The notes under the pieces are model-generated. The model worked only from the letters and a program-made list of their open reading frames with translations, ran no database searches and was not told where the DNA came from. This document shows positions 35,854 through 43,406 of a stretch of 64,000 nt of DNA, piece after piece (position 1 is the stretch's first letter; every line of letters begins with the position of its first letter). The DNA comes from Ignavibacteria bacterium (GTDB lineage Bacteria; Bacteroidota; Ignavibacteria; Tepidaquicellales; Tepidaquicellaceae), in contig JABAQZ010000008.1 in NCBI GenBank assembly GCA_019187405.1, forward strand, positions 82,040 through 146,039, in the 5' to 3' direction. The position numbers and the translations under genes are program-made.

Positions 35854-36672
35854 TTAATAACTTTCGTCTTTTGTCGGGAATTTTTTTTCTTTAACATCCT
35901 TAATATATTTTTTGAAAGCTTCTTTGGTCTCAGCAGCGAGATTGGCATAATGCCGCACGAATCTCGGTTTGAAATCTTCCACTAAACCCAGCATGTCATG
36001 TGTAACAAGCACCTGTCCGTCGCAGTCGGGTCCTGCGCCTATACCTATGGTCGGTATTTTCAGCGCTCTGGAAATTTTCGTACCGAGTTTTGCCGGAATT
36101 TTTTCAAGGACAATGGCAAAACATCCTGACTTTTCGAGAAGAAGCGAATCCTTGAAAATTTTTTCGGCTTCCTCTTTATCGGTACCTCTTGTCTTGTAAC
36201 TTCCGAATTTGTTTATCGACTGAGGAGTAAGTCCGAGATGACCCATAACGGGAATCCCTATTTCTACTACACGGCGGACAGTTTCGGCAATGTAATCGCC
36301 GCCTTCCATTTTCACAGCATCACATCCTGTTTCTTTCATCATTCTTCCGCAGTTTGTTATTGCTTCTTTCACTCCGACCTGATAACTCATGAAAGTCATG
36401 TCCGCAACAACTATTGCATTTTTCACAGCGCGCTTTACAATTTTGGTATGATATATCATCTCTTCAAGAGAAACGGGAAGAGTAGTTTCATTCCCCTGAA
36501 TTACATTTCCCAATGAATCACCGACAAGAATCACCTCAATTCCTGATGCATCGAGAAATTTTGCTGTGAGAAAATCATACGCTGTAAGCATGGTGATCTT
36601 TTCGCCTTTCTGCTTCAAGGCATAAAGAACTTTTGTGGTTACATGCTTTAATGATTCTTTCTTTTCTGTCAT
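35854..36672 (-). CDS. panB: 3-methyl-2-oxobutanoate hydroxymethyltransferase
   Basis: First committed enzyme of pantothenate synthesis, adding hydroxymethyl from methylene-tetrahydrofolate to ketoisovalerate. 272 residues, TIM barrel. Hallmarks: ITMLTAYDFLTAKFLDASGIEVILVGDSLG (metal Asp), MTFMSYQV, KMEGGD, VMGHLGLTPQ, the catalytic Glu in VLEKIPAKLG, IGIGAGPDCDGQVLVTHDMLG. ATG start at 36672. First downstream neighbour of lpxA, ten bases apart on the same strand. No panC nearby. Confidence 0.96.
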   Translation of the reverse strand: MTEKKESLKHVTTKVLYALKQKGEKITMLTAYDFLTAKFLDASGIEVILVGDSLGNVIQGNETTLPVSLEEMIYHTKIVKRAVKNAIVVADMTFMSYQVGVKEAITNCGRMMKETGCDAVKMEGGDYIAETVRRVVEIGIPVMGHLGLTPQSINKFGSYKTRGTDKEEAEKIFKDSLLLEKSGCFAIVLEKIPAKLGTKISRALKIPTIGIGAGPDCDGQVLVTHDMLGLVEDFKPRFVRHYANLAAETKEAFKKYIKDVKEKKFPTKDESY

Positions 36673-36681
36673 AAATAAAAT

Positions 36682-37446
36682 TTAACCTTTAACCAATCCT
36701 CTTTTGCTTTCAGCAATGAATTTGAGAATAATTTTAACTTCATCGGAGATGCTGCCTGATTCGTTGATTTTTTTTACGGCGTCGCTTACATTGTAACCGG
36801 AATAGTAAATGATATCGTATGCAGTTTTTATATCAGATATCTGCTTGTTTGTAAAGCCTCTTCTTCTCAATCCTACAGTATTTATTCCTTCAAACTTCAG
36901 CGGTGAATTTCCGGCAAGAGCATAAGGCGGAACGTCTTTTACGGTTCGGAATCCTCCGCCAATCATAACATGAATTCCGATTTTTGTAAACTGATGTATT
37001 GGGACTATGCCTCCGATGATCGCCCAGTCTCCTATTTCTACATGCCCTCCCATTTGAACTGAATTAGCAATAATTACATTATTGCCGATATGACAATCAT
37101 GCGCAATATGTGTATAAGCCATGATGAAGCAATTTTTTCCCAGAGAAGATTTTCCGCTTTCTTTAGTCCCCCTGTTCAAAGTAGCGTACTCTCTTATTAC
37201 CGTTCCCTCGCCGATTTCAAATACCGTATCTTCTCCGCTGAACTTGAGGTCCTGTGGAACGGTAGATACAACTGCTCCGTGATGTATCTTTACATTGTCG
37301 GCAATCCTCGCGCCGTTTGCAATGTAAACATTAGAGCCGATTTCAACATTATTGCCGATTACAACATCATCTTCTATTATTGTGAAGTCCTTTACAGAAA
37401 CATTATTTCCTATTTTTGCTTTTTTACTTATGGAATAATTTGGCAT
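36682..37446 (-). CDS. lpxA: Acyl-ACP-UDP-N-acetylglucosamine O-acyltransferase
   Basis: First step of lipid A synthesis. 254 residues, left-handed beta-helix of hexapeptide repeats through about residue 190, then an alpha-helical C-terminal domain (GLRRRGFTNKQISDIKTAYDIIYYSG). The catalytic His is H116 in THIAHDCHIG, aligned with E. coli H125. PPYALAGNSPLKFEGINTVGLRRRGF is the LpxA-specific segment, ruling out LpxD. ATG start at 37446. It sits between panB and the glycosyltransferase on one minus-strand transcript. It shows that the cell makes lipid A. Confidence 0.96.
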   Translation of the reverse strand: MPNYSISKKAKIGNNVSVKDFTIIEDDVVIGNNVEIGSNVYIANGARIADNVKIHHGAVVSTVPQDLKFSGEDTVFEIGEGTVIREYATLNRGTKESGKSSLGKNCFIMAYTHIAHDCHIGNNVIIANSVQMGGHVEIGDWAIIGGIVPIHQFTKIGIHVMIGGGFRTVKDVPPYALAGNSPLKFEGINTVGLRRRGFTNKQISDIKTAYDIIYYSGYNVSDAVKKINESGSISDEVKIILKFIAESKRGLVKG

Positions 37447-37472
37447 TTGTAAAATAAATATTTGTGATTCAT

Positions 37473-38564
37473 TCAGAAGGTTGATTCGACTAACACATCA
37501 TCATCTTTGATGCTGGATTTTGTTATCATTTCGGCAATCAGCCCGAGTGAAATAAACTGAACTCCGATTATAATGAAAAATATTCCTACCAGAAATAACG
37601 GCCTGTCACTTAATGGTTTACCCTCGGTAAATTTAAGAATAGTAAGGTAAATTGAAATTAAAAATCCGATGGCAGAAGATACAATGCCGATACTTCCAAA
37701 AAAATGCAATGGTCGTTTCATGTATTTATTTGTAAATACCACCGTGAGCAGATCGAGAAATCCGTTTATGAATCTGCTTGATCCGAATTTTGTCTTTCCG
37801 TATTTCCTCGCATGGTGCTTGACGGGTTTTTCAGTAACTTTAAATCCAGATAGATATGCCAGCGCCGGAATGTATCTGTGCATTTCTCCGTAAATTTTTA
37901 AAGACTTAACTACATCTCTTTTGTATCCTTTTAAACCGCAGTTAAAATCATGGAGTTTTATTCCCGAAAGCTTTGATGTTACAAAATTAAAAAGTTTTGA
38001 AGTATGCTTTTTGATAAAAGGGTCATATCTGATTTTCTTCCATCCGGATACAAGGTCATATCCGGAATTTAAAACTTTGATCAACTCCGGTATTTCAACC
38101 GGATCATCCTGCAGATCAGCATCCATAGTTATGATGAAACTTCCACGCGCTGCTTTAAATCCTTTTGACAAAGCTGCCGATTTTCCGTAATTGCGTCTTA
38201 ATCTTATGCAGTGAAATTTATTATTTCTTCTGTTGATTGATCTTAAAACCGAATATGAATTATCAGTACTGCCGTCATCAATGAAAATCACTTCATAGTT
38301 GCAGTTTAGCGATTCAAGTACTTTTTCCAATGATAAACTTAGTTCATTCAGAGATTCGTCCTCATTTAAAAGAGGAATTACTACCGATACCGTCTGATTT
38401 GACTGAACAATTCTGTCTTTGACGGGAATTTCCCTTTGAGGCATCTTAACGGGAGGAACATTTGGTTTTTGCTGAATTTGCCCGGTCTCGGCAACTTCAG
38501 TTCTTGCGGATTGATTTGTGTTTTTTCTCTTTCTATGATAATATTTTTTTCTAATGTGATGCAA
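37473..38564 (-). CDS. Family 2 glycosyltransferase, DPMS/GtrB-like, with two C-terminal membrane segments
   Basis: Polyprenyl-phosphate-sugar synthase type. GT-A core: SVVIPLLNEDESLNELSLSL, EVIFIDDGSTDNSY, the DxD region MDADLQDDPVEIPELI and DFNCGLKGYKRDVVKSLKIYGEMHRYIPALAYLSGFKVTE. Two TM helices follow (about 270-300 and 315-345), giving an inner-membrane enzyme with a cytosolic active site. Likely makes a lipid-linked hexose for envelope glycans; donor unknown. The first ~60 residues are a basic, low-complexity extension. The start at 38564 is TTG and the true start could be further inside. Confidence 0.85.
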   Translation of the reverse strand: MHHIRKKYYHRKRKNTNQSARTEVAETGQIQQKPNVPPVKMPQREIPVKDRIVQSNQTVSVVIPLLNEDESLNELSLSLEKVLESLNCNYEVIFIDDGSTDNSYSVLRSINRRNNKFHCIRLRRNYGKSAALSKGFKAARGSFIITMDADLQDDPVEIPELIKVLNSGYDLVSGWKKIRYDPFIKKHTSKLFNFVTSKLSGIKLHDFNCGLKGYKRDVVKSLKIYGEMHRYIPALAYLSGFKVTEKPVKHHARKYGKTKFGSSRFINGFLDLLTVVFTNKYMKRPLHFFGSIGIVSSAIGFLISIYLTILKFTEGKPLSDRPLFLVGIFFIIIGVQFISLGLIAEMITKSSIKDDDVLVESTF

Positions 38565-38866
38565 ATTGCCCTAATAGTAAAAATTTTCAATCAAACTAAC
38601 TTTTATGAGTTATAAAATCAATTTACAAAACATAATTCGGGATTGTCAAATATTAAAGTAACCGTAAGATTTGTTAAAAACACATAATGCTAATGAATAA
38701 ATCCAAAGCTGATTTCTAAATCTAAATTGTAATTTTGATAATTTAGATTTATTTTTGATTAAAACTAAAGAGTGTATTTTGAAATTAATTTTTAAAATTT
38801 TTGGATTTTATTCTGAAACTTACCTCGGCAGCTTAAATATATTTCTTTCATTAAAAAGGATGTAAT
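38565..38866. other. Divergent intergenic region between the glycosyltransferase and kup genes
   Basis: 302 bp of very AT-rich sequence that should contain promoters for both directions. The only clear structure is the 12-bp inverted repeat at 38717-38751, annotated separately. No coding frame is visible in it except the upstream part of the kup frame just before 38867. Confidence 0.5.
38717..38751. promoter_or_regulatory. 12-bp inverted repeat, candidate operator or weak terminator
   Basis: Perfect arms TAAATCTAAATT (38717-38728) and AATTTAGATTTA (38740-38751) separated by 11 bases. Arm centres are 23 bp apart, about two helical turns. A TTTTTG tract follows on the plus strand. It lies in the divergent region, about 115 bp upstream of the kup start. 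Confidence 0.4.
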
Positions 38867-40789
38867 CTGAACATTAATACTCTTCAGGATTCAGCTTCAC
38901 AAAATCATTCTGTAAAAAACAAGTCCGATAAGAAATATCTGGCGTTACTATGCATGGGAGCTTTGGGTGTTGTATTCGGAGACATAGGTACGAGTCCTCT
39001 GTATTCTTTGCGGGAATGTTTTCAAGGTCATTATCAAATTCCTGCAGAGCATGATAACGTGCTCGGAATATTGTCGCTGATATTCTGGTCTTTAATTATT
39101 GTCATTTCCATTATGTATGTTCTCATTGTTCTAAAAGCCGATAATGAAGGAGAAGGCGGAATCTTATCTCTGATGGCTTTAATAAAGAGAACCAAATTTA
39201 AAAATGCACGTCTTAACTACATTATACTTATTCTGGGATTAATCGGTGCATCTCTTTTTTACGGAGACAGCATCATCACGCCGGCTATATCCGTATTGAG
39301 TGCCGTAGAAGGGTTAAATTTTGCTACGCCATTATTTGAACCTGTCATTATCCCATTAACTTTGATTGTATTAATACTTCTTTTTTCTCTTCAAAAAAAG
39401 GGTACATCAAAAGTAGGAAACATTTTCGGTCCGATTACATTTATTTGGTTTATTTCAATAGCATTGCTTGGATTAGTTTCCATATTTAAAAATCCTGAAG
39501 TGCTTACTGCAATCAATCCTTATTATGGATATAAGTTTTTTGCAAGTAACGGTTTCCTGGGCTTTTTAATACTTGGATCCGTATTTCTTGTTATCACGGG
39601 AGGAGAAGCTCTTTATGCAGATATGGGACACTTCGGTAAACTTCCAATAAAGATTTCTTGGTTTAGTTTGGTACTGCCTTGTCTGCTGCTGAATTACTTT
39701 GGACAAGGCGCGCTTATATTAAGAGACAACTCAGCAATACAAAATCCGTTTTATTTGCTTGCTCCGTCTTGGGCTTTGCTGCCGCTTGTAATTCTTGCGA
39801 CACTGGCTACAGTAATTGCATCTCAGGCTGTAATTTCAGGAGCATATTCGCTGACTTTTCAGGCTCTTCAGCTTGGCTATCTGCCAAGAATGAGAATTTT
39901 ACACACTTCAGAAGTTGAAAGAGGTCAAATTTACATTCCACAGCTCAACTGGATTCTGCTGATTGTAATAATAGGATTGGTACTTGGATTTAAATCATCG
40001 AGTAATCTGGCATCAGCTTATGGAATTGCAGTAACCACTACAATGTTAATTACAACAATCCTTCTATTTTTTACAATGGTGAAAATATGGAAATGGAAAA
40101 TTTTTACATCGGTATTAATAATATTGTTTTTTCTAATAATTATAGGTTCATTCTGGGGAGCAAACATGCTTAAAATATTTCAGGGAGGATGGGTGCCTCT
40201 GCTGATCGGGGCGTTCATATATCTATTGATGACAACCTGGAATAAAGGCAGAAAAAACCTACTCGAAAAAATCAAGATTGAAACTACTTCTCTGGAAAAT
40301 TTCGTTACTGAAATATTAAGCGTAAGGATGATAGCCATTCCCGGAACAGCAATTTATATGGCAAGCAATAAAAATGGAACGCCACCGCCTCTAATTTTAA
40401 ATATTAAACATAACAGATTGCTTCATAAGCAGATTATTATTCTTACTATTATTATCCAAAAAGTTCCTCACATAAAAAATGAAGAAAGACTTCAGATCGA
40501 ACAACCGACCGAAGGATTTTATAAAGTAATTGCAAATTTCGGTTTTATGGATGTGACTAATATTGATAATATAATTGAACTTTTAAATCAAAAGGGTATT
40601 AAAATAGACGTTAAGAAAACTACATTTTTCCTTGGTCGAGAAACTCTAATTTCAAAAAAGAAATTCGGCTTGGGCAGATTGAGAGATAAATTGTTTATTT
40701 TGATGTCAAATAATTCACAAAGAGCAACAGAATTTTTTAATATACCTCCGAATAGAGTATTTGAAGTTGGAACGCAGGTTGAAATTTAA
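38867..40789 (+). CDS. kup: KUP-family potassium uptake permease, probably starting at CTG
   Basis: K+/H+ symporter-type transporter with about 12 membrane segments. Core GALGVVFGDIGTSPLYSLRECF is the family's first helix, with LKADNEGEGGILSL and the later ILGLIGASLFYGDSIITPAIS. The first ATG (38954) starts inside the conserved block. Extending the open frame upstream adds the residues KSDKKYLALLCMGALG, as is usual for Kup, reaching CTG at 38867, six bases after the AAGGA sequence at 38856-38860; ATT at 38873 is an alternative. The C-terminus is a cytosolic domain as in other Kup proteins. Followed 17 bp later by the CDP-alcohol transferase gene. Gene identity is sure; the start is inferred. 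Confidence 0.93.
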   Translation: MNINTLQDSASQNHSVKNKSDKKYLALLCMGALGVVFGDIGTSPLYSLRECFQGHYQIPAEHDNVLGILSLIFWSLIIVISIMYVLIVLKADNEGEGGILSLMALIKRTKFKNARLNYIILILGLIGASLFYGDSIITPAISVLSAVEGLNFATPLFEPVIIPLTLIVLILLFSLQKKGTSKVGNIFGPITFIWFISIALLGLVSIFKNPEVLTAINPYYGYKFFASNGFLGFLILGSVFLVITGGEALYADMGHFGKLPIKISWFSLVLPCLLLNYFGQGALILRDNSAIQNPFYLLAPSWALLPLVILATLATVIASQAVISGAYSLTFQALQLGYLPRMRILHTSEVERGQIYIPQLNWILLIVIIGLVLGFKSSSNLASAYGIAVTTTMLITTILLFFTMVKIWKWKIFTSVLIILFFLIIIGSFWGANMLKIFQGGWVPLLIGAFIYLLMTTWNKGRKNLLEKIKIETTSLENFVTEILSVRMIAIPGTAIYMASNKNGTPPPLILNIKHNRLLHKQIIILTIIIQKVPHIKNEERLQIEQPTEGFYKVIANFGFMDVTNIDNIIELLNQKGIKIDVKKTTFFLGRETLISKKKFGLGRLRDKLFILMSNNSQRATEFFNIPPNRVFEVGTQVEI

Positions 40790-40806
40790 CCATAAAAAGA
40801 TAAAAT

Positions 40807-41670
40807 ATGTCATTAGCAACTGAATTTAAGCAATCATTAAAAACTGTTGATTCGGAAGAAATTCTGGATCTCGTGATTTTCCGACCCATTTCATTTGTTC
40901 TCGTTAAACTGATTTACAATACTAACATTACTCCAAATCATATCTCGATAGTTGCTCTGTTCTTCGGAATACTTTCCGGTATCTTTTACGGCTTTGGAAC
41001 ATATTCTTTCTTTGTTCTGGCTTCGGCGAGTTTTGCTGTATGCAACACTCTTGACTGCATGGATGGTCAGCTTGCGCGCTTAAAGAAAAACGGCACAAGA
41101 ATCGGTCGTGTGATTGACGGTTTCATAGATTATATAACATCCATAAGTATATTTCTCGGGCTGGGAATTGCAATGACCAATATCACCGGAGATGCAACGT
41201 ACAGCTGGATTCTTACAGTCGCTGCCGGCATATCAAAAGCTCTGCAAAATATGTTCTTTGATCATTACAGAAATATGTATCTTGAATATGTTTACAGCAA
41301 AGTTTCAAATCTCGATGATGAAATTGAAGAATATTCCGAGGAACAGGAAAAACTTCGCAGTCAGAAGGGAAAATATTTGGAAAAAATTCTTATCTCCGTT
41401 TATCTGTCGTATTCAAAGTTTCAGAAAAATTCTTCAAAATATGAAAGACTGAATGTAAGCAGCGAAGAGTATAAAAGAAAAAATAAATTCCTTTTAAGAG
41501 TTTGGAGCTGGATTGGATCCACCACACACATGGTAGCTCTGATAATTTTTTCTTTGATGAACAGGGTTGATCTTTATCTGATAGTAACGGTAAGTTTAGG
41601 CAATATTATATTTGTCATACTATGGATCATTCAGCGAAAAGTAATTAAAAGCTTTAATACAAAAAAATAA
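40807..41670 (+). CDS. CDP-alcohol phosphatidyltransferase family protein
   Basis: Integral membrane enzyme that transfers a phospho-alcohol between a CDP-activated group and an alcohol acceptor. The family motif DGxxARxxxxxxxxGxxxDxxxD appears as CMDGQLARLKKNGTRIGRVIDGFIDY. 287 residues, about six membrane helices, with a charged cytosolic insertion (about 170-225, DDEIEEYSEEQEKLRSQKGKYLEK) unusual for phosphatidylserine or phosphatidylglycerophosphate synthases. It is followed after three bases by a sugar or choline-phosphate nucleotidyltransferase gene, the arrangement seen in CDP-alcohol and inositol-phosphate lipid routes. ATG start at 40807. Confidence 0.9.
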   Translation: MSLATEFKQSLKTVDSEEILDLVIFRPISFVLVKLIYNTNITPNHISIVALFFGILSGIFYGFGTYSFFVLASASFAVCNTLDCMDGQLARLKKNGTRIGRVIDGFIDYITSISIFLGLGIAMTNITGDATYSWILTVAAGISKALQNMFFDHYRNMYLEYVYSKVSNLDDEIEEYSEEQEKLRSQKGKYLEKILISVYLSYSKFQKNSSKYERLNVSSEEYKRKNKFLLRVWSWIGSTTHMVALIIFSLMNRVDLYLIVTVSLGNIIFVILWIIQRKVIKSFNTKK

Positions 41671-41673
41671 TTT

Positions 41674-42414
41674 ATGCAGGCAATAATACTCGCGGCAGGC
41701 ATTGCCAAGCGGCTGCGTCCGCTGACTGACGACACTCCTAAATGTCTTCTCAAACTCGGTAATTCGAATTTGCTTCATAAGACTGTAGCAAATGTTGTTT
41801 CAAACGGAGTTCAAGATTTTATTATCGTAACTGGTTACCGGGAAAATATGATTAAAGATTATCTTAAGACAAATTTCCCGGGATTAAATTTTACTTTTCT
41901 GACTAATCCCGATTATGAAAACAATAACAACTCATATTCGCTTTGGATGACAAAAGATTATGTTAAAGGTGAAATACTTCTGCTTGACAGCGATATACTT
42001 TTTGACAAATATATAATCGATAAACTACTAAATGCCGGTCATGAAAATTGCCTTGCAGTAAACTTTACACATGAGCTGGATGAAGAGCAGATAAAAGTGA
42101 AACTAAACGAAAACAATAAAATACTTGACATCGGAAAAGAAGTGCCTATTGCTGAATCTGCAGGCGAATCAATAGGCATCGAGCTGTTTTCTCCATATTT
42201 TATGAAAGGGCTGTTTGCTATATTGGACAGGAAAATATTAAAAGAAAATAATGTAAATGAGTTTTATGAAAAATCCTTTCAGGAACTCATTGAACAAAAA
42301 AATCAGGATAACAGGAACAGTATATTTGCAGTAAATGTTTCAGAGTTCGAATGCATGGAAATTGACACAATTCAGGATTACAACAAAGCACAGAATTTCT
42401 CAATAAATGAATAA
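41674..42414 (+). CDS. Nucleotidyltransferase (LicC/IPCT-like) paired with the CDP-alcohol transferase
   Basis: 246 residues, GT-A fold nucleotidyltransferase: AIILAAGIAKRLRPLTDDTPKCLLKLGNSNLLHKTV (nucleotide loop and Lys), LLLDSDILF (metal Asp), EIDTIQDY near the C-terminus (second metal Asp). The pattern fits CTP:phosphocholine (LicC) or CTP:inositol-1-phosphate cytidylyltransferases more than glucose-1-phosphate types. In Thermotoga and Archaeoglobus such a domain is fused to a CDP-alcohol transferase; here the two are separate but adjacent. The product would be a CDP-alcohol headgroup donor. The start of rhomboid overlaps its end by eight bases. Confidence 0.8.
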   Translation: MQAIILAAGIAKRLRPLTDDTPKCLLKLGNSNLLHKTVANVVSNGVQDFIIVTGYRENMIKDYLKTNFPGLNFTFLTNPDYENNNNSYSLWMTKDYVKGEILLLDSDILFDKYIIDKLLNAGHENCLAVNFTHELDEEQIKVKLNENNKILDIGKEVPIAESAGESIGIELFSPYFMKGLFAILDRKILKENNVNEFYEKSFQELIEQKNQDNRNSIFAVNVSEFECMEIDTIQDYNKAQNFSINE

Positions 42415-43402
42415 CTCATACAGAAGACCGGGATTTTTCGGGGGATTTTCCTTATTTCCACCTGTAATAAAAATATTACTGGTAACTAACGTGACATTTT
42501 ATGTCCTGTTTAATCTTCTGCTGTATTCTTTTCAGATCGGGACTACAAGCATCGAACTATTGGTGACAAAATATTTTGCGTTGAATCCGCTTGAGCCGAT
42601 TATTTTCAGGGAAAGCAGCGGACAAATGATACAGCTTAGTTTTTATCCATGGCAGCTTTTTACATATATGTTCCTGCATGGAGGATTCTTTCATTTACTG
42701 CTAAACATGTTTGCACTTTGGATGTTTGGAGTTGAACTTGAAAACATCTGGGGTCAGAAAAGATTTCTCACATATTATCTTATCTGCGGACTAGGCGCTG
42801 GGATTTCGAATTTATTAATTGCTCCTATTTTTAGTTCAGTAGGTCCGACAGTTGGAGCTTCAGGGGCAATTTACGGAATACTTGTTGCATTCGGTTATTT
42901 ATTTCCCAACAGAAATATTTACATTTACGGATTGATTCCGGTTAAAGCAAAATATCTTGTGATATTTTACATGGTGATAGAATTATTTTCAGTTGCCGGC
43001 AGCTCAGACTCCGGCATAGCTCACATGGCGCATCTCGGTGGCGGAGTTGTGGGATTCATTTATCTTTTAATTTTTTATAAAGGAAGGGGAATGAATTTTT
43101 TCGATAATCCGGGATTTAAAAGCAGATTTTCATCTTATAATTCCTCATTTAACAAAAAGAAAACATCATCCATTTTTTCAAACGGATCAAAGAAACAGGA
43201 AAGCAGAAAGGAAAATATTACTGATGCGGATTTTCAGGAGATTGAAGTTACGGATTACAAAAAGCAAATGGAGCTTCAGGAAAAGCAGACTGAAGAAAGA
43301 CTTAATACCTTGCTCGATAAAGTCAGCGCTTCTGGATACCAGAGTCTAACCGAAGATGAAAGAGCTGAATTATCACAGCTCAGCAGGAAAATCAGATACT
43401 GA
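42407..43402 (+). CDS. Rhomboid-family intramembrane serine protease
   Basis: 331 residues, about six membrane helices. The catalytic pair is S152 in GASGAIYGIL and H206 in AHMAHLGGG; HGGFFHLLLNMFALWMFG is the conserved oxyanion region. After the membrane part comes a polar C-terminal region (about 230-300) ending in SLTEDERAELSQLSRKIRY, a motif seen at the end of many Bacteroidota rhomboids. Substrate unknown. ATG start at 42407 overlaps the nucleotidyltransferase end by eight bases, and ispG starts four bases after its stop, so it is in the same transcript. Confidence 0.93.
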   Translation: MNNSYRRPGFFGGFSLFPPVIKILLVTNVTFYVLFNLLLYSFQIGTTSIELLVTKYFALNPLEPIIFRESSGQMIQLSFYPWQLFTYMFLHGGFFHLLLNMFALWMFGVELENIWGQKRFLTYYLICGLGAGISNLLIAPIFSSVGPTVGASGAIYGILVAFGYLFPNRNIYIYGLIPVKAKYLVIFYMVIELFSVAGSSDSGIAHMAHLGGGVVGFIYLLIFYKGRGMNFFDNPGFKSRFSSYNSSFNKKKTSSIFSNGSKKQESRKENITDADFQEIEVTDYKKQMELQEKQTEERLNTLLDKVSASGYQSLTEDERAELSQLSRKIRY

Positions 43403-43406
43403 ATAA

